Assembly (NCBI RefSeq): GCF_023701745.1
Contig: NZ_JAJOZB010000001.1
Span: 4,904,501 to 4,968,500 of the forward strand
Source of the DNA: Streptomyces sp. RKAG293
Lineage (GTDB): Bacteria; Actinomycetota; Actinomycetes; Streptomycetales; Streptomycetaceae
Reading direction: 5' to 3'
DNA: 64,000 nucleotides
Both the position numbers and the translations under genes were made by a program. Positions 22,774-31,333 of this stretch are shown here, piece by piece. The notes under the pieces are model-generated. The model made no database searches, had not been told where the DNA came from, and was given only the letters and a program-made list of their open reading frames with translations. How positions within the stretch are numbered: position 1 is the first letter of the stretch; every line of letters starts with the position of its first letter.

Positions 22774-23574
22774 ATGGAGCATGAGGTGTTCGTTCCGGTC
22801 CTGGCGGAAACCATTCGGCAGGCACTCGCCGATCCGGCCCGCGTCGCCGCGAGCCTGCCCGGCTGGCAGCCCGACCCCGGCGGGGACGTTCTCACCGGCC
22901 GGCTGCGCGTGCGGGCCGGCGGTTCGACGATCACCTACCGCGGCTCGCTCCGCGTCACCGAGCGCGCCGGCGGGTTCTCCGTCGAGGGCGAGGGCGCGGA
23001 GGCCCGCGGCACCGGCAGCGTGAAGTTCTCGCTCGGAGTGCTCGTCGAGGAGGCCGACCAGGCCGTTCCCGGCACGATGCTGTCCTTCACCGGCACCGCG
23101 ACCGCCGACGGGCGGCTCGGTACGTTCGACGGCCCCGCCCGCGAGACCGCGGCCCGCCGGCTGCTCGACCGCTTCACCGCGGAACTGACGGCCGGGCTCC
23201 CCGGACTGCCCGAGGAACCCGATGTCGTCGACGGCCTCGACGGGGCCGACGAGGGCGGGGAACCGGACCCGGCCGAGGAGATCGCGCTGGTCGAGATGGA
23301 CCTGAACGAGGTCGAGGTGGAGGTCGAGGTCCCGGAGACCGCGGCCGAGCTCGACGACCTCGAACCCCCGGCCGAGGCCGCCCACGCCCGCCGCACGATG
23401 ATCGGCCGCAGCGCGGAGGAGGTCGACCACGCCCCGCCCCGCGGCCGTTACGCCCCCGCGCCCTCCGCGGCGACCACCTCCACCACCGCCACCCTCCGCT
23501 GGGCCGCACCCGCCGCCGCGGTCCTGGTGGCCTCCGCGGTCGTGGTGGGCCGGGTGCTGCGCCGCCGGCGGTAG
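22774..23574 (+). CDS. SRPBCC (CoxG-like) protein with acidic linker and C-terminal anchor
   Basis: A 266-residue protein. Residues 1-145 form an SRPBCC/CoxG-like hydrophobic-ligand fold (VFVPVLAETIRQALADPARV, SLPGWQPD, VKFSLGVLVEE). A linker very rich in Glu/Asp follows, with EVEVEVEVPETAAELDD. A single C-terminal hydrophobic helix (WAAPAAAVLVASAVVVGRVL) ends in RRRR. This is a tail-anchored layout with the domain in the cytoplasm. A -10-like TAGGCT (22762-22767) ends 6 nt before the ATG, suggesting a leaderless transcript. The ligand is unknown. Confidence 0.7.
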   Translation: MEHEVFVPVLAETIRQALADPARVAASLPGWQPDPGGDVLTGRLRVRAGGSTITYRGSLRVTERAGGFSVEGEGAEARGTGSVKFSLGVLVEEADQAVPGTMLSFTGTATADGRLGTFDGPARETAARRLLDRFTAELTAGLPGLPEEPDVVDGLDGADEGGEPDPAEEIALVEMDLNEVEVEVEVPETAAELDDLEPPAEAAHARRTMIGRSAEEVDHAPPRGRYAPAPSAATTSTTATLRWAAPAAAVLVASAVVVGRVLRRRR

Positions 23575-23629
23575 GCCCCGGCGGCCGCCGGGGCACACAT
23601 GATCGAGGGACAGGCCCTACGCTCATACG

Positions 23630-24427
23630 GTGACGACTGGGAAGAAACTGACGGCGGGCGACGCCGAACTGACCGTGGTGCCGCAGGACGGCTGCCGTAT
23701 CGCCTCGCTGACGGTCGGCGGGACCGAACTGCTGCGCCAGGGCGACCGGTACGGCGCGTTCATCATGGTGCCGTGGTGCGGCAGGACCGAGAACGGCCGG
23801 TTCCGCAACGGCGGGATCGTCCACCAGCTGCCGGTGGACGCGCCCCCGCACGCGATCCACGGCACGGGCCGGCACACCGCGTGGCACGACGGTCCCGACG
23901 GTACGGACTCGGCGGCGTCGTACTACTTCGACCTGGCCGACCCGTGGCCGTATCCGGGCCGCGTCACGCAGACCTTCGAACTGGGCGAGAACGAGCTGCG
24001 GATGACCCTGTCGGTGGAGGCGTCCGCCGACTCGTTCCCGGCGCAGGCCGGTTGGCACCCCTGGTTCCTGCGGAACCTCGGGCAGGGCGGCCGTGACGCC
24101 GAGGTGGACTTCAGCCCGGCGTGGCAGGAGGAGCGCGGCGACGACCACCTGCCGACGGGCAAGCGGACCGAGCCGAAGCCCGGACCGTGGGACGACTGCT
24201 TCGGCATGCCGGACGGTGTGGACGTGTCGCTGACCTGGCCCGGCGAGCTGCGGGTCCGGGTGACCAGCCCGGCCGAATGGGTCGTGGTCTACGACGAGCA
24301 GCCCGAGGCCGTGTGCGTCGAGCCGCAGTCCGGGCCGCCGAACGGCCTCAACACGCTGCCGCGCCTCGTCACGCCGATCGATCCGCTGGAGATCACGACG
24401 GTCTGGTCCTGGGAGCGGCTGGGCTGA
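23630..24427 (+). CDS. Aldose 1-epimerase family protein
   Basis: A 265-residue galactose-mutarotase-like beta-sandwich. Support comes from MVPWCGRTENGRFRNGG, the histidine motif AIHGTGRHTAW, AGWHPWFLRN and the conserved acidic end of the active site, AVCVEPQSGPPNGLN. These fit the aldose-epimerase group with catalytic His and Glu. GTG 23630 follows a TACGCT -10 box (23618-23623) by 6 nt, consistent with a leaderless start. pyrE lies 38 bp downstream but has its own -10 box. The actual sugar is not known. Confidence 0.85.
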   Translation: MTTGKKLTAGDAELTVVPQDGCRIASLTVGGTELLRQGDRYGAFIMVPWCGRTENGRFRNGGIVHQLPVDAPPHAIHGTGRHTAWHDGPDGTDSAASYYFDLADPWPYPGRVTQTFELGENELRMTLSVEASADSFPAQAGWHPWFLRNLGQGGRDAEVDFSPAWQEERGDDHLPTGKRTEPKPGPWDDCFGMPDGVDVSLTWPGELRVRVTSPAEWVVVYDEQPEAVCVEPQSGPPNGLNTLPRLVTPIDPLEITTVWSWERLG

Positions 24428-24465
24428 TTCCGCCCGAGCCGATCGCGGCGGCTAATCTCGACGCC

Positions 24466-25005
24466 ATGAGTGACGTGCGCGAGGCCCTGCTGCAGCAGAT
24501 CAAGGACAAGGCCGTGGTCCACGGCAAGGTGACCCTCTCCTCCGGGCTGGAGGCCGACTTCTACGTCGACCTCCGCCGGATCACCCTGGACGGCGAGGCG
24601 GCGCCGCTGACCGGCCAGGTGATGCTGGACCTGACCAAGGACCTCGACTTCGACGCCGTCGGCGGACTGACCCTCGGCGCCGACCCGGTGGCCGGCTCGA
24701 TGCTGCACGCCGCCGCCGCCCGCGGCCGCCGGCTCGACGCCTTCGTCGTCCGCAAGGCGACCAAGGCCCACGGCATGCAGCGCCGGATCGAGGGCACCGA
24801 GGTCAAGGGCCGTCGCGTCCTGGTCGTCGAGGACACCTCGACCACCGGCGGCTCGCCGCTGACCGCCGTCGAAGCGGTGCGCGAGGCCGGCGGCGAGGTC
24901 GTGGCCGTCGCCGTCATCGTGGAGCGCGGCGCCGCCCCGGCGATCGAGGCGGCCGGGCTGCCGTATCTCGCCGCCTACTCGCTGGCCGACCTCGACCTCG
25001 GCTGA
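24466..25005 (+). CDS. pyrE: Orotate phosphoribosyltransferase
   Basis: A 179-residue enzyme that joins orotate and PRPP to give OMP in pyrimidine synthesis. The PRPP-binding loop VLVVEDTSTTGGS is intact, as are FYVDLRRITL and GGLTLGADPVAGSML. The catalytic loop region reads FVVRKATKAHGMQRRIEG, with the Lys and His of the flexible loop. ATG 24466 is preceded 7 nt upstream by TAATCT (24453-24458) and no ribosome binding site, hence probably leaderless. It stands alone, away from the main pyr operon. Confidence 0.93.
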   Translation: MSDVREALLQQIKDKAVVHGKVTLSSGLEADFYVDLRRITLDGEAAPLTGQVMLDLTKDLDFDAVGGLTLGADPVAGSMLHAAAARGRRLDAFVVRKATKAHGMQRRIEGTEVKGRRVLVVEDTSTTGGSPLTAVEAVREAGGEVVAVAVIVERGAAPAIEAAGLPYLAAYSLADLDLG

Positions 25006-25071
25006 GTCCCGGCTGCGCCGGGGAAGCACGGGAAAGAGCTTCTGACCTGCGGATCTACCGGCCCTCTGGAT

Positions 25072-25085
25072 GTTCCACGTGGAAC
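25072..25085. promoter_or_regulatory. parS-like perfect palindrome GTTCCACGTGGAAC
   Basis: A perfect 14-bp palindrome differing from the ParB site consensus GTTTCACGTGAAAC by one symmetric change per arm. It lies between pyrE and fba, 125 bp upstream of the fba start. It could be a degenerate parS site or an operator with a CACGTG core. Confidence 0.45.
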
Positions 25086-25210
25086 CGCCAGGGGGCCTTC
25101 GCATGCGAGGTGTGCACCGAGGTGGTGTTCGAGCGGGTCTCTGGGAGGATGGTGCCGACAAAGACGTCGTACCGCAGTATCAGGACCCGCACATCACGAG
25201 GAGCGGACAA

Positions 25211-26233
25211 ATGCCCATCGCAACCCCCGAGGTCTACAACGAGATGCTCGACCGGGCGAAGGCAGGCAAGTTCGCCTACCCGGCCATCAACGTGACCTCG
25301 TCGCAGACGCTGCACGCCGCGCTGCGCGGCCTGGCCGAGGCGGAGAGCGACGGCATCATCCAGATCTCCACCGGTGGCGCGGAGTTCCTGGGCGGTCAGT
25401 ACAGCAAGGACATGGTCACCGGCGCGGTCGCGCTGGCGGAGTTCGCGCACATCGTGGCCGAGAAGTACCCGGTCACCGTCGCGCTGCACACCGACCACTG
25501 CCCCAAGGACAAGCTGGACGCGTACGTCCGTCCGCTGCTCAAGATCTCGCAGGACCGTGTCGCCGCGGGCCGCCTGCCGCTCTTCCAGTCCCACATGTGG
25601 GACGGCTCGGCGGAGAACCTCAACGACAACCTCGCCATCGCGCAGGAGCTGCTCGCCCAGGCCGTCAAGGCCAACATCATCCTCGAGGTGGAGATCACCC
25701 CGACCGGTGGCGAGGAGGACGGTGTCTCGCACGAGATCAACGACTCCCTCTACACCACCCCGGACGACGCGTTCCGTACCGTCGAGGCCCTGGGCCTGGG
25801 CGAGAAGGGCCGCTACCTGCTGGCCGCGTCCTTCGGAAACGTGCACGGCGTCTACAAGCCGGGCAACGTCGTCCTGCGCCCGGAGATCCTCAAGGAGCTC
25901 CAGGTCGCGGTCGCCGAGAAGCACGGCAAGGCCAACGCCTTCGACTTCGTCTTCCACGGCGGTTCCGGCTCGACGATCGAGGAGATCAACGAGGCCCTGG
26001 AGAACGGCGTCGTCAAGATGAACATCGACACCGACCTGCAGTACGCCTTCACCCGGCCGGTCGCGGACCACATGTTCCGCAACTACGACGGTGTGCTGAA
26101 GGTCGACGGCGAGGTCGGCAACAAGAAGGTCTACGACCCCCGCGTCTGGGGCAAGTCCGCCGAGGCCGGCATGGCCGCGCGCGTCGTCGTCGCCGCCGAG
26201 AACCTGCGCTCCGCGGGCAACAAGATCAAGTAA
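25211..26233 (+). CDS. fbaA: Fructose-bisphosphate aldolase, class II
   Basis: A 340-residue zinc-dependent aldolase that interconverts fructose 1,6-bisphosphate with dihydroxyacetone phosphate and glyceraldehyde 3-phosphate. Zinc and active-site motifs are present: ALHTDHCPKD, EVEITPTGGEEDG, NVHGVYKPG and VFHGGSGS, then MNIDTDLQYAF. ATG 25211 follows GAGGAGCGG with correct spacing and opens the conserved MPIATPEVYNEML. A strong terminator follows at 26290-26334. It is a single-gene unit. Confidence 0.96.
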   Translation: MPIATPEVYNEMLDRAKAGKFAYPAINVTSSQTLHAALRGLAEAESDGIIQISTGGAEFLGGQYSKDMVTGAVALAEFAHIVAEKYPVTVALHTDHCPKDKLDAYVRPLLKISQDRVAAGRLPLFQSHMWDGSAENLNDNLAIAQELLAQAVKANIILEVEITPTGGEEDGVSHEINDSLYTTPDDAFRTVEALGLGEKGRYLLAASFGNVHGVYKPGNVVLRPEILKELQVAVAEKHGKANAFDFVFHGGSGSTIEEINEALENGVVKMNIDTDLQYAFTRPVADHMFRNYDGVLKVDGEVGNKKVYDPRVWGKSAEAGMAARVVVAAENLRSAGNKIK

Positions 26234-26289
26234 TTCGCGGCGCCACCGCGCAGTGCCGCTCCACGGCACGACCGTGCGGTAATGCTCCA

Positions 26290-26334
26290 CACGCAGCCCC
26301 CTGGGTCCGCCGTTCCGGCCCAGGGGGCTGCGTG
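26290..26334 (+). terminator. Terminator of fbaA
   Basis: A 16-bp perfect stem (left arm CACGCAGCCCCCTGGG, right arm its complement at 26319-26334) with a 13-nt loop, 56 bp after the fbaA stop. Confidence 0.85.
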
Positions 26335-26362
26335 CTGTCCCGGACAGGGCAGACTGGAACGC

Positions 26363-26776
26363 ATGGCCATTCACAAAGACCTTCTCGGGGGTCCGCCCCC
26401 GACCCATCTGCCCGACGACCCGGAGCCGCGCGAGCTGCTCGCCTCCGGGGCGGCGCCCTCCGAGGTGGCCGCCAAGTACCCCGCCTCCTCTCTGGCCTGG
26501 GCCCAGCTCGCCGACGACGCCTTCGAAGGGGGCCGGGTCGTCGAGTCGTACGCCTACGCGCGCACCGGCTACCACCGCGGCCTCGACGCGCTGCGCCGCG
26601 CCGGCTGGAAGGGCCACGGCCCGGTGCCGTTCGAACACGAGCCGAACCGCGGCTTCCTGCGCGCGCTGCACGCCCTCGCCCGCGCCGCGCAGTCGATCGG
26701 CGAGCAGGAGGAGTACGAGCGCTGCTCGTCCTTCCTCCGCGACAGCTCGCCGACCGCGGCGGACACCCTCGGCTGA
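26363..26776 (+). CDS. DUF3151 family protein
   Basis: A 137-residue protein of the actinobacterial DUF3151 family: MAIHKDLLGGPPPTHLPDD, LASGAAPSEVAAKYPASSLAWA, ARTGYHRGLDALRRAGWKGHGPVPFEHEPNRGFLRAL. A short helical-repeat structure with conserved Trp/His/Arg is plausible. A -10-like CAGACT (26350-26355) lies 7 nt before the ATG, so it may be leaderless. It sits immediately after the fbaA terminator, a common arrangement in Streptomyces. Function unknown. Confidence 0.82.
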   Translation: MAIHKDLLGGPPPTHLPDDPEPRELLASGAAPSEVAAKYPASSLAWAQLADDAFEGGRVVESYAYARTGYHRGLDALRRAGWKGHGPVPFEHEPNRGFLRALHALARAAQSIGEQEEYERCSSFLRDSSPTAADTLG

Positions 26777-27055
26777 GGAACCGGCGACGGGACCTGCGAC
26801 GAGAGCCGCGACGGGACCCCGGACCGGGCCCCGGGCGGGACGAGTGGTGTGACGCGTGAGGGAACTCGCCTACGTCACCCACCTCTTGGGCTGATCCGGC
26901 CCTCTCCCGTCCGGCCGCCGATTGCCCCCGAACTGCAGCAGAAGCTGACAAAAATTCATGCGGTTTGGCATTGGACCGAACCCATGTGTGATTGTGAGCG
27001 TCATTGTCTGTGAGCACCGTGGGAGCAGTCGGCGGCCGGGGAGGCCGCCACCCCG

Positions 27056-27988
27056 GTGGCGCCTTCAGGGGGAGCTTTGACCCATCACGCACCGGTGGCC
27101 GGCGGCGACCGACAGCGAGGCCCCAGCCGTCGGGGGAGCCGGAGCCAGGCCGCGCGCCGGCGTCGGCGTGCCCAACGGCGCGTGCGGCTGCTGCTGACCC
27201 TCACCGTGCTGGCCGTACTGGTCGGCGGTGTCGCCGCGTGGTGGAGCGGTGGTTCGGACGACGTCGCGGACGCGTCGGCGCCGACCGCGCCGGCCGCCGC
27301 GTCCTCCCCGACCGCCGCCGCGTCGAAGGACGTGCCGCCGAGCGCGGCCCCCAAGAGCCCCAAGGCCTCCGCGTCGGCAAGCGTGACGAAGGGCGCCGGC
27401 AAGTCGACCCCGGTACCGAAGTCGGGGCCCGGCACCTTCAAGGCGGGCAAGGGCAAGGGCGACGGCTCCACGGTCGGCAAGGGCGTCATCCGCACCTACC
27501 GGGTCCAGGTGGAGGACGGCATCCTGGTCTCCGCCGACCAGGCGGTGGACGAGGTGGCGGCGATCCTCGCCGACCCCCGCAGCTGGACCCGTGACGGCAA
27601 GCACGGCTTCCGCCAGGTGTCGTCCGGCAGCGCGGACCTGGTCATCCGGATAGCCACGCCCGACACCGCCGACGCGCTCTGCCTGGCCGCCATCCACCAG
27701 GACACCGGGAACGAGCTGAACTGCGAGGTCCCCGGCGGTGTGGTGGTGAACCTCCGGCGGTGGATCCTGGGCTCGCCGACGTTCACCGGCCCCATCTCCG
27801 ACTACCGCGCCCTGATCATCAACCATGAGGTCGGGCACAGCCTCGGCCACGGCCACGAGGGCTGCCCCGGCCCCGGCAAGCTCGCGCCCGCGATGATGCA
27901 GCAGATCAAGGGCCTCGACGGCTGCCTGCCGAACGCCTGGCCGTACGACCGCCAGGGGCGCTACATCAGCGGCCCGCACGTGACCTGA
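27056..27988 (+). CDS. DUF3152 protein, predicted secreted or anchored metzincin-type protease
   Basis: A 310-residue protein. An Arg-rich N-terminus is followed by one hydrophobic helix (LLLTLTVLAVLVGGVAAWW, residues ~45-63). Next is an Ala/Ser/Pro/Lys-rich linker, and a C-terminal DUF3152 domain from about residue 140. The domain contains HEVGHSLGHGH, which fits the metzincin zinc motif HExxHxxGxxH, followed by AMMQQIKG as a possible Met-turn and paired cysteines. The GTG start at 27056 has GGGGAGG 11 nt upstream; a TTG at 27077 is an alternative. The protease domain should lie outside the membrane. Substrate unknown. Confidence 0.8.
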   Translation: MAPSGGALTHHAPVAGGDRQRGPSRRGSRSQAARRRRRAQRRVRLLLTLTVLAVLVGGVAAWWSGGSDDVADASAPTAPAAASSPTAAASKDVPPSAAPKSPKASASASVTKGAGKSTPVPKSGPGTFKAGKGKGDGSTVGKGVIRTYRVQVEDGILVSADQAVDEVAAILADPRSWTRDGKHGFRQVSSGSADLVIRIATPDTADALCLAAIHQDTGNELNCEVPGGVVVNLRRWILGSPTFTGPISDYRALIINHEVGHSLGHGHEGCPGPGKLAPAMMQQIKGLDGCLPNAWPYDRQGRYISGPHVT

Positions 27989-28019
27989 AGGCCTTGCCGA
28001 ATCACCGCGCTCGACAGAT

Positions 28020-28055
28020 GATCTCGGCGTGGCCCGGTGACCCCGGGCCGAGATC
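28020..28055 (+). promoter_or_regulatory. Inverted repeat before the kynurenine operon
   Basis: GATCTCGGC (28020-28028) and GCCGAGATC (28047-28055) are perfect complements separated by 18 nt that can also pair in part. The element lies between the DUF3152 stop and the ribosome binding site (GAAGGGA, 28058-28064) of the tryptophan dioxygenase gene. It could be an operator, an RNA leader hairpin or the terminator of the gene before. Confidence 0.4.
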
Positions 28056-28070
28056 CTGAAGGGAACGGAA

Positions 28071-28949
28071 ATGTCCGAAACACCGGCCGAGAGTCCGGAG
28101 ACCCCGAACCTCGACTTCCAGGGCACCACCCCTTACGAGGACTACGTCCAGGCGGATGTCCTCACCCACCTTCAGCACACCCTCTCCGACGATCCCGGAG
28201 AGATGGTCTTCCTGGTCACCACCCAGGTCATGGAGCTGTGGTTCACCGTCCTCGTCCATGAGTGGCACACCGCGGGGCAGGCGCTCCGCGAGAACGACAT
28301 CCCGACGGCGATGGCGGCGCTCAAGCGCAGCACCTACGAGCTCGAATCGCTCAACGCCTCCTGGAAGCCGCTCGCGCACCTCACCCCTGGGCAGTTCAAC
28401 GCGTACCGCAGCGCGCTCGGCGAGGGCTCCGGATTCCAGTCCGCGATGTACCGGCGGATGGAGTTCCTGCTCGGCGAGAAGTCGGCGTCCATGCTCGTCC
28501 CGCACCGCGGTTCGCCGCGGGTGTACGCCGAGCTGGAGAAGGCCCTGCACGAGCCGAGCCTGTACGACGAGGTGCTCGGCCTGCTGCAGCGGCGCGGCCA
28601 CGACATCCCCGCCGAACTCCTCGAACGCGATCTCTCGCTGCGCTACGAGCCCGACCCGGCCGTCGAGCGCGCCTGGCAGCGGATCTACTCCGCCGCCGAG
28701 GCCACTCCGGAAGCCGCCGAGGCCACTCCGGGGGCCACCGCCGGTGACGCCGACCTGCTGCGGCTGGGCGAGGCGCTGACCGAGGTCGCCGAGCTGGTCT
28801 GGCGCTGGCGCAACGACCATCTGGTGGCGACCCGCCGCGCGATGGGCTCCAAGACGGGCACCGGCGGCTCAGCGGGCGTGGCCTGGCTGGAGAAACGTGC
28901 CACCAAGAACGTCTTCCCCGAGCTGTGGACGGCGCGCAGCCATGTCTGA
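28071..28949 (+). CDS. kynA: Tryptophan 2,3-dioxygenase
   Basis: A 292-residue haem dioxygenase that opens the indole ring of L-tryptophan to N-formylkynurenine. Family motifs are TTPYEDYVQADVL, FLVTTQVMELWFTVLVHE, FQSAMYRRMEFLLGEK and VWRWRNDHLVATRRAMGSKT, which includes the haem-ligand His. KTGTGGSAGVAWLEK is the conserved C-terminal loop. The region around residue 205-225 has an Ala/Glu/Pro repeat insertion (EATPEAAEATPGATAG). GAAGGGAACGG precedes the ATG. First gene of the operon; overlaps kynureninase by 8 bp. Confidence 0.95.
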   Translation: MSETPAESPETPNLDFQGTTPYEDYVQADVLTHLQHTLSDDPGEMVFLVTTQVMELWFTVLVHEWHTAGQALRENDIPTAMAALKRSTYELESLNASWKPLAHLTPGQFNAYRSALGEGSGFQSAMYRRMEFLLGEKSASMLVPHRGSPRVYAELEKALHEPSLYDEVLGLLQRRGHDIPAELLERDLSLRYEPDPAVERAWQRIYSAAEATPEAAEATPGATAGDADLLRLGEALTEVAELVWRWRNDHLVATRRAMGSKTGTGGSAGVAWLEKRATKNVFPELWTARSHV

Positions 28950-30234
28950 CGCCTCGCCGCGGGAGGAGGCCGGACGGCTCGACGCCGCCGACGGGCTCGC
29001 CGAGATCCGCGACCGGTTCACCCTCGACGAGACCGTCTACCTGGACGGCAACTCCCTGGGCGCCCTCCCCACCACGGTCGCGCCCCGGCTGCGGGACGTC
29101 ATCGAGCGCGAATGGGGCAGTCTGCGCATCCGCTCCTGGGACGAGAGCGGCTGGTGGACCGCACCCGAGCGGATCGGGGACCGCATCGGCGCGCTGATCG
29201 GCGCGGCCCCCGGCCAGGTCGTGGCCGGCGACTCCACCAGCGTCAACGTCTTCAAGGCGGTCGTGGCGGCCGTCCGGATGGCGGGGGAGGACCGCACCGA
29301 GATCCTCGTGGACGCGGCGACCTTCCCGACCGACGGCTACCTCGCCGAGTCCGCGGCCCGGATGACCGGCCGTACCGTCCGGCCCGTCGCTGCCGGGGCG
29401 ATGGCGGACGCCATGGGCGACCGCACCGCCGTCGCGCTCGTCAACCACGTCGACTACCGCACCGGGCGGCTGCACGACCTGCCCGGTACGACGGCCGCCG
29501 CCCACGCGGCGGGCGCCCTGGTCGTCTGGGACCTGTGCCACAGCGCGGGCGCGCTGCCGGTCGGCCTCGACGCGCACGGCGTGGACCTCGCCGTCGGCTG
29601 CTCGTACAAGTACCTCAACGGCGGCCCCGGCGCGCCCGCGTACCTGTACGTCCGCCGTGATCTGCAGTCCCGCTTCGACTCGCCGCTGCCGGGCTGGAAC
29701 TCGCACGCCGATCCCTTCGGCATGAGCTCCGACTACCGCCCCGCCGACGGCGCCGTCCGCGGCCGCGTCGGCACGCCCGACATCCTGTCGCTGCTGGCCC
29801 TCGACGCCGCGCTCGACGTCTGGGACGGCGTCGACATCGCGGACGTACGGGCCAAGAGCCTGGCCCTGACCGACTTCTTCCTCGCCTGCGTCGAGCGGTA
29901 CGTGCCGGCCGGCCGGGTCACGTCGATCACCCCGGCCCCGCACGAACACCGCGGGAGCCAGGTCGCGCTGCGCTGCGACGACGCCGGCGAGGTCATGCGC
30001 CGGCTGACCGAACGCGGCGTGGTGGGCGACTACCGGCGCCCCGACGTCCTGCGCTTCGGCTTCACCCCGCTCTACACGCGGTTCGCCGACGCGGAACGCG
30101 CCGCGCAGGTGCTCGCCGACGTGCTTCGCGAGGTCGACGAGGAGACCGGTGCGAAGCCCGGCCCAGAGGTCGTGGAAGCCGGCCGCGAAGCCGGTGCGCC
30201 GTCCGGTCACGACGCCGTTGAAGGGAACCGATAA
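28942..30234 (+). CDS. kynU: Kynureninase
   Basis: A 430-residue PLP enzyme that cleaves kynurenine to anthranilate and alanine. Motifs: YLDGNSLGALP near the N-terminus, DSTSVNVFKAV, VWDLCHSAGALPVGLDAHGVDLAVGCSYKYLNGGPGAPA with the PLP Lys in SYKYLNGG, and RFGFTPLYTRF. ATG 28942 overlaps the dioxygenase stop, implying translational coupling. The C-terminus has a repetitive Gly/Glu/Ala tail. The hydrolase gene starts 3 bp after its stop. Confidence 0.95.
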   Translation: MSDASPREEAGRLDAADGLAEIRDRFTLDETVYLDGNSLGALPTTVAPRLRDVIEREWGSLRIRSWDESGWWTAPERIGDRIGALIGAAPGQVVAGDSTSVNVFKAVVAAVRMAGEDRTEILVDAATFPTDGYLAESAARMTGRTVRPVAAGAMADAMGDRTAVALVNHVDYRTGRLHDLPGTTAAAHAAGALVVWDLCHSAGALPVGLDAHGVDLAVGCSYKYLNGGPGAPAYLYVRRDLQSRFDSPLPGWNSHADPFGMSSDYRPADGAVRGRVGTPDILSLLALDAALDVWDGVDIADVRAKSLALTDFFLACVERYVPAGRVTSITPAPHEHRGSQVALRCDDAGEVMRRLTERGVVGDYRRPDVLRFGFTPLYTRFADAERAAQVLADVLREVDEETGAKPGPEVVEAGREAGAPSGHDAVEGNR

Positions 30235-30237
30235 CCG

Positions 30238-31212
30238 ATGCCGGCCTCCACGCCCGAGCACGCCGCCCACCGCGCACCGGCTCCGGCCGGCCCCGGCCCG
30301 GCGGACGCCGCCGCGAAGCGTGCGGAGGCGGAGGAGGCATCGGCCTTCGCGCACGCGGCCGTCCCCCCGGACGTGACCGCGCCCTACGGTGAACTGCCCG
30401 ACCAGATCGCCGACTTCTACCGGCCGCGCAGTGCGCCCGGCACCGCCGTACGGCCCGCGCCGCTGGTCGTGGTGGTGCACGGCGGTGCCTGGCGCGCACC
30501 CTACGACCGCCGGCACATCTCGCCGTTCGCCGCCTACCTCGCCGGCCGCGGCTTCGCCGTGGCGTCGGTGGAGTACCGGCGCGGCGGCGAGGAGCCGCCG
30601 TCCGGCGGCGACGGCTGCGCCTACCCGCGCGAGGACGCCCCGCCCGCGGGCCGTTGGCCGGACACGCTCGACGACATCGCCGCCGCCGTCGACACCCTGC
30701 CCGCGCTCGCGGTGCGGGCGCTGGGCGCGGACACCGTGGACCCCCGGCGGGTCGTGCTCACCGGGCACAGCGCCGGCGGTCACCTGGCGCTGTGGGCCGC
30801 CGCCCGCAACGCCCTTCCGCTCGATTCCCCCTGGCATCGCCCCTCGCCTCCCCCGTTGCGCGGTGTCGTCGCCCTCGCGCCGATCGCGGACTTCGCGTCC
30901 GCGATCCGGCTGCGGGTCTGCTCCGACGCCGTCGTGCAGTTCCTCGGCGGCCCCGAGCACGTCACGGCGCGGCTGCCCCACGCCGATCCCGCCGCGCTGC
31001 TGCCCACCGGTATCGCCACCACCATCGTGCAGGGGACCACTGACAATGTGGTTCCGCCGCAGGTCGCGAGGGCTTTCGCGGCCGCCGCGGCACTGGCGGG
31101 CGAGGAGGTCACCGAGGCCGTGCTGGACGGCATCGGGCACTTCCCGCTGATCGATCCGGCCGCCGGCGCCTGCGCCGTCGTCGCCGAGGAGATAGCGCAA
31201 CTCGCCTGGTAG
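30238..31212 (+). CDS. Alpha/beta hydrolase, probable kynurenine formamidase
   Basis: A 324-residue alpha/beta hydrolase. HGGAWRAPY supplies the HGGxW oxyanion motif that marks esterase-like arylformamidases, GHSAGGHLALW contains the nucleophile Ser, and an Asp (TTDNVVPP) and His (GIGHFPLID) follow in order. The N-terminal 40 residues are Ala-rich and probably disordered. It is 3 bp after kynU and completes a dioxygenase-formamidase-kynureninase set, which is the main reason for the call. General esterase activity remains possible. Confidence 0.75.
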   Translation: MPASTPEHAAHRAPAPAGPGPADAAAKRAEAEEASAFAHAAVPPDVTAPYGELPDQIADFYRPRSAPGTAVRPAPLVVVVHGGAWRAPYDRRHISPFAAYLAGRGFAVASVEYRRGGEEPPSGGDGCAYPREDAPPAGRWPDTLDDIAAAVDTLPALAVRALGADTVDPRRVVLTGHSAGGHLALWAAARNALPLDSPWHRPSPPPLRGVVALAPIADFASAIRLRVCSDAVVQFLGGPEHVTARLPHADPAALLPTGIATTIVQGTTDNVVPPQVARAFAAAAALAGEEVTEAVLDGIGHFPLIDPAAGACAVVAEEIAQLAW

Positions 31213-31333
31213 CGGGCGGACCGGCGACCGTCCGAGCCGCCTTCCGGCGGACCCGTGTAGTCCCTGAGACGGATGCCGGGAGATCGGCTTCGGTGTGGAC
31301 GACGCGCCCGCGTGAGCTGCCTAGTGTGTGAGC

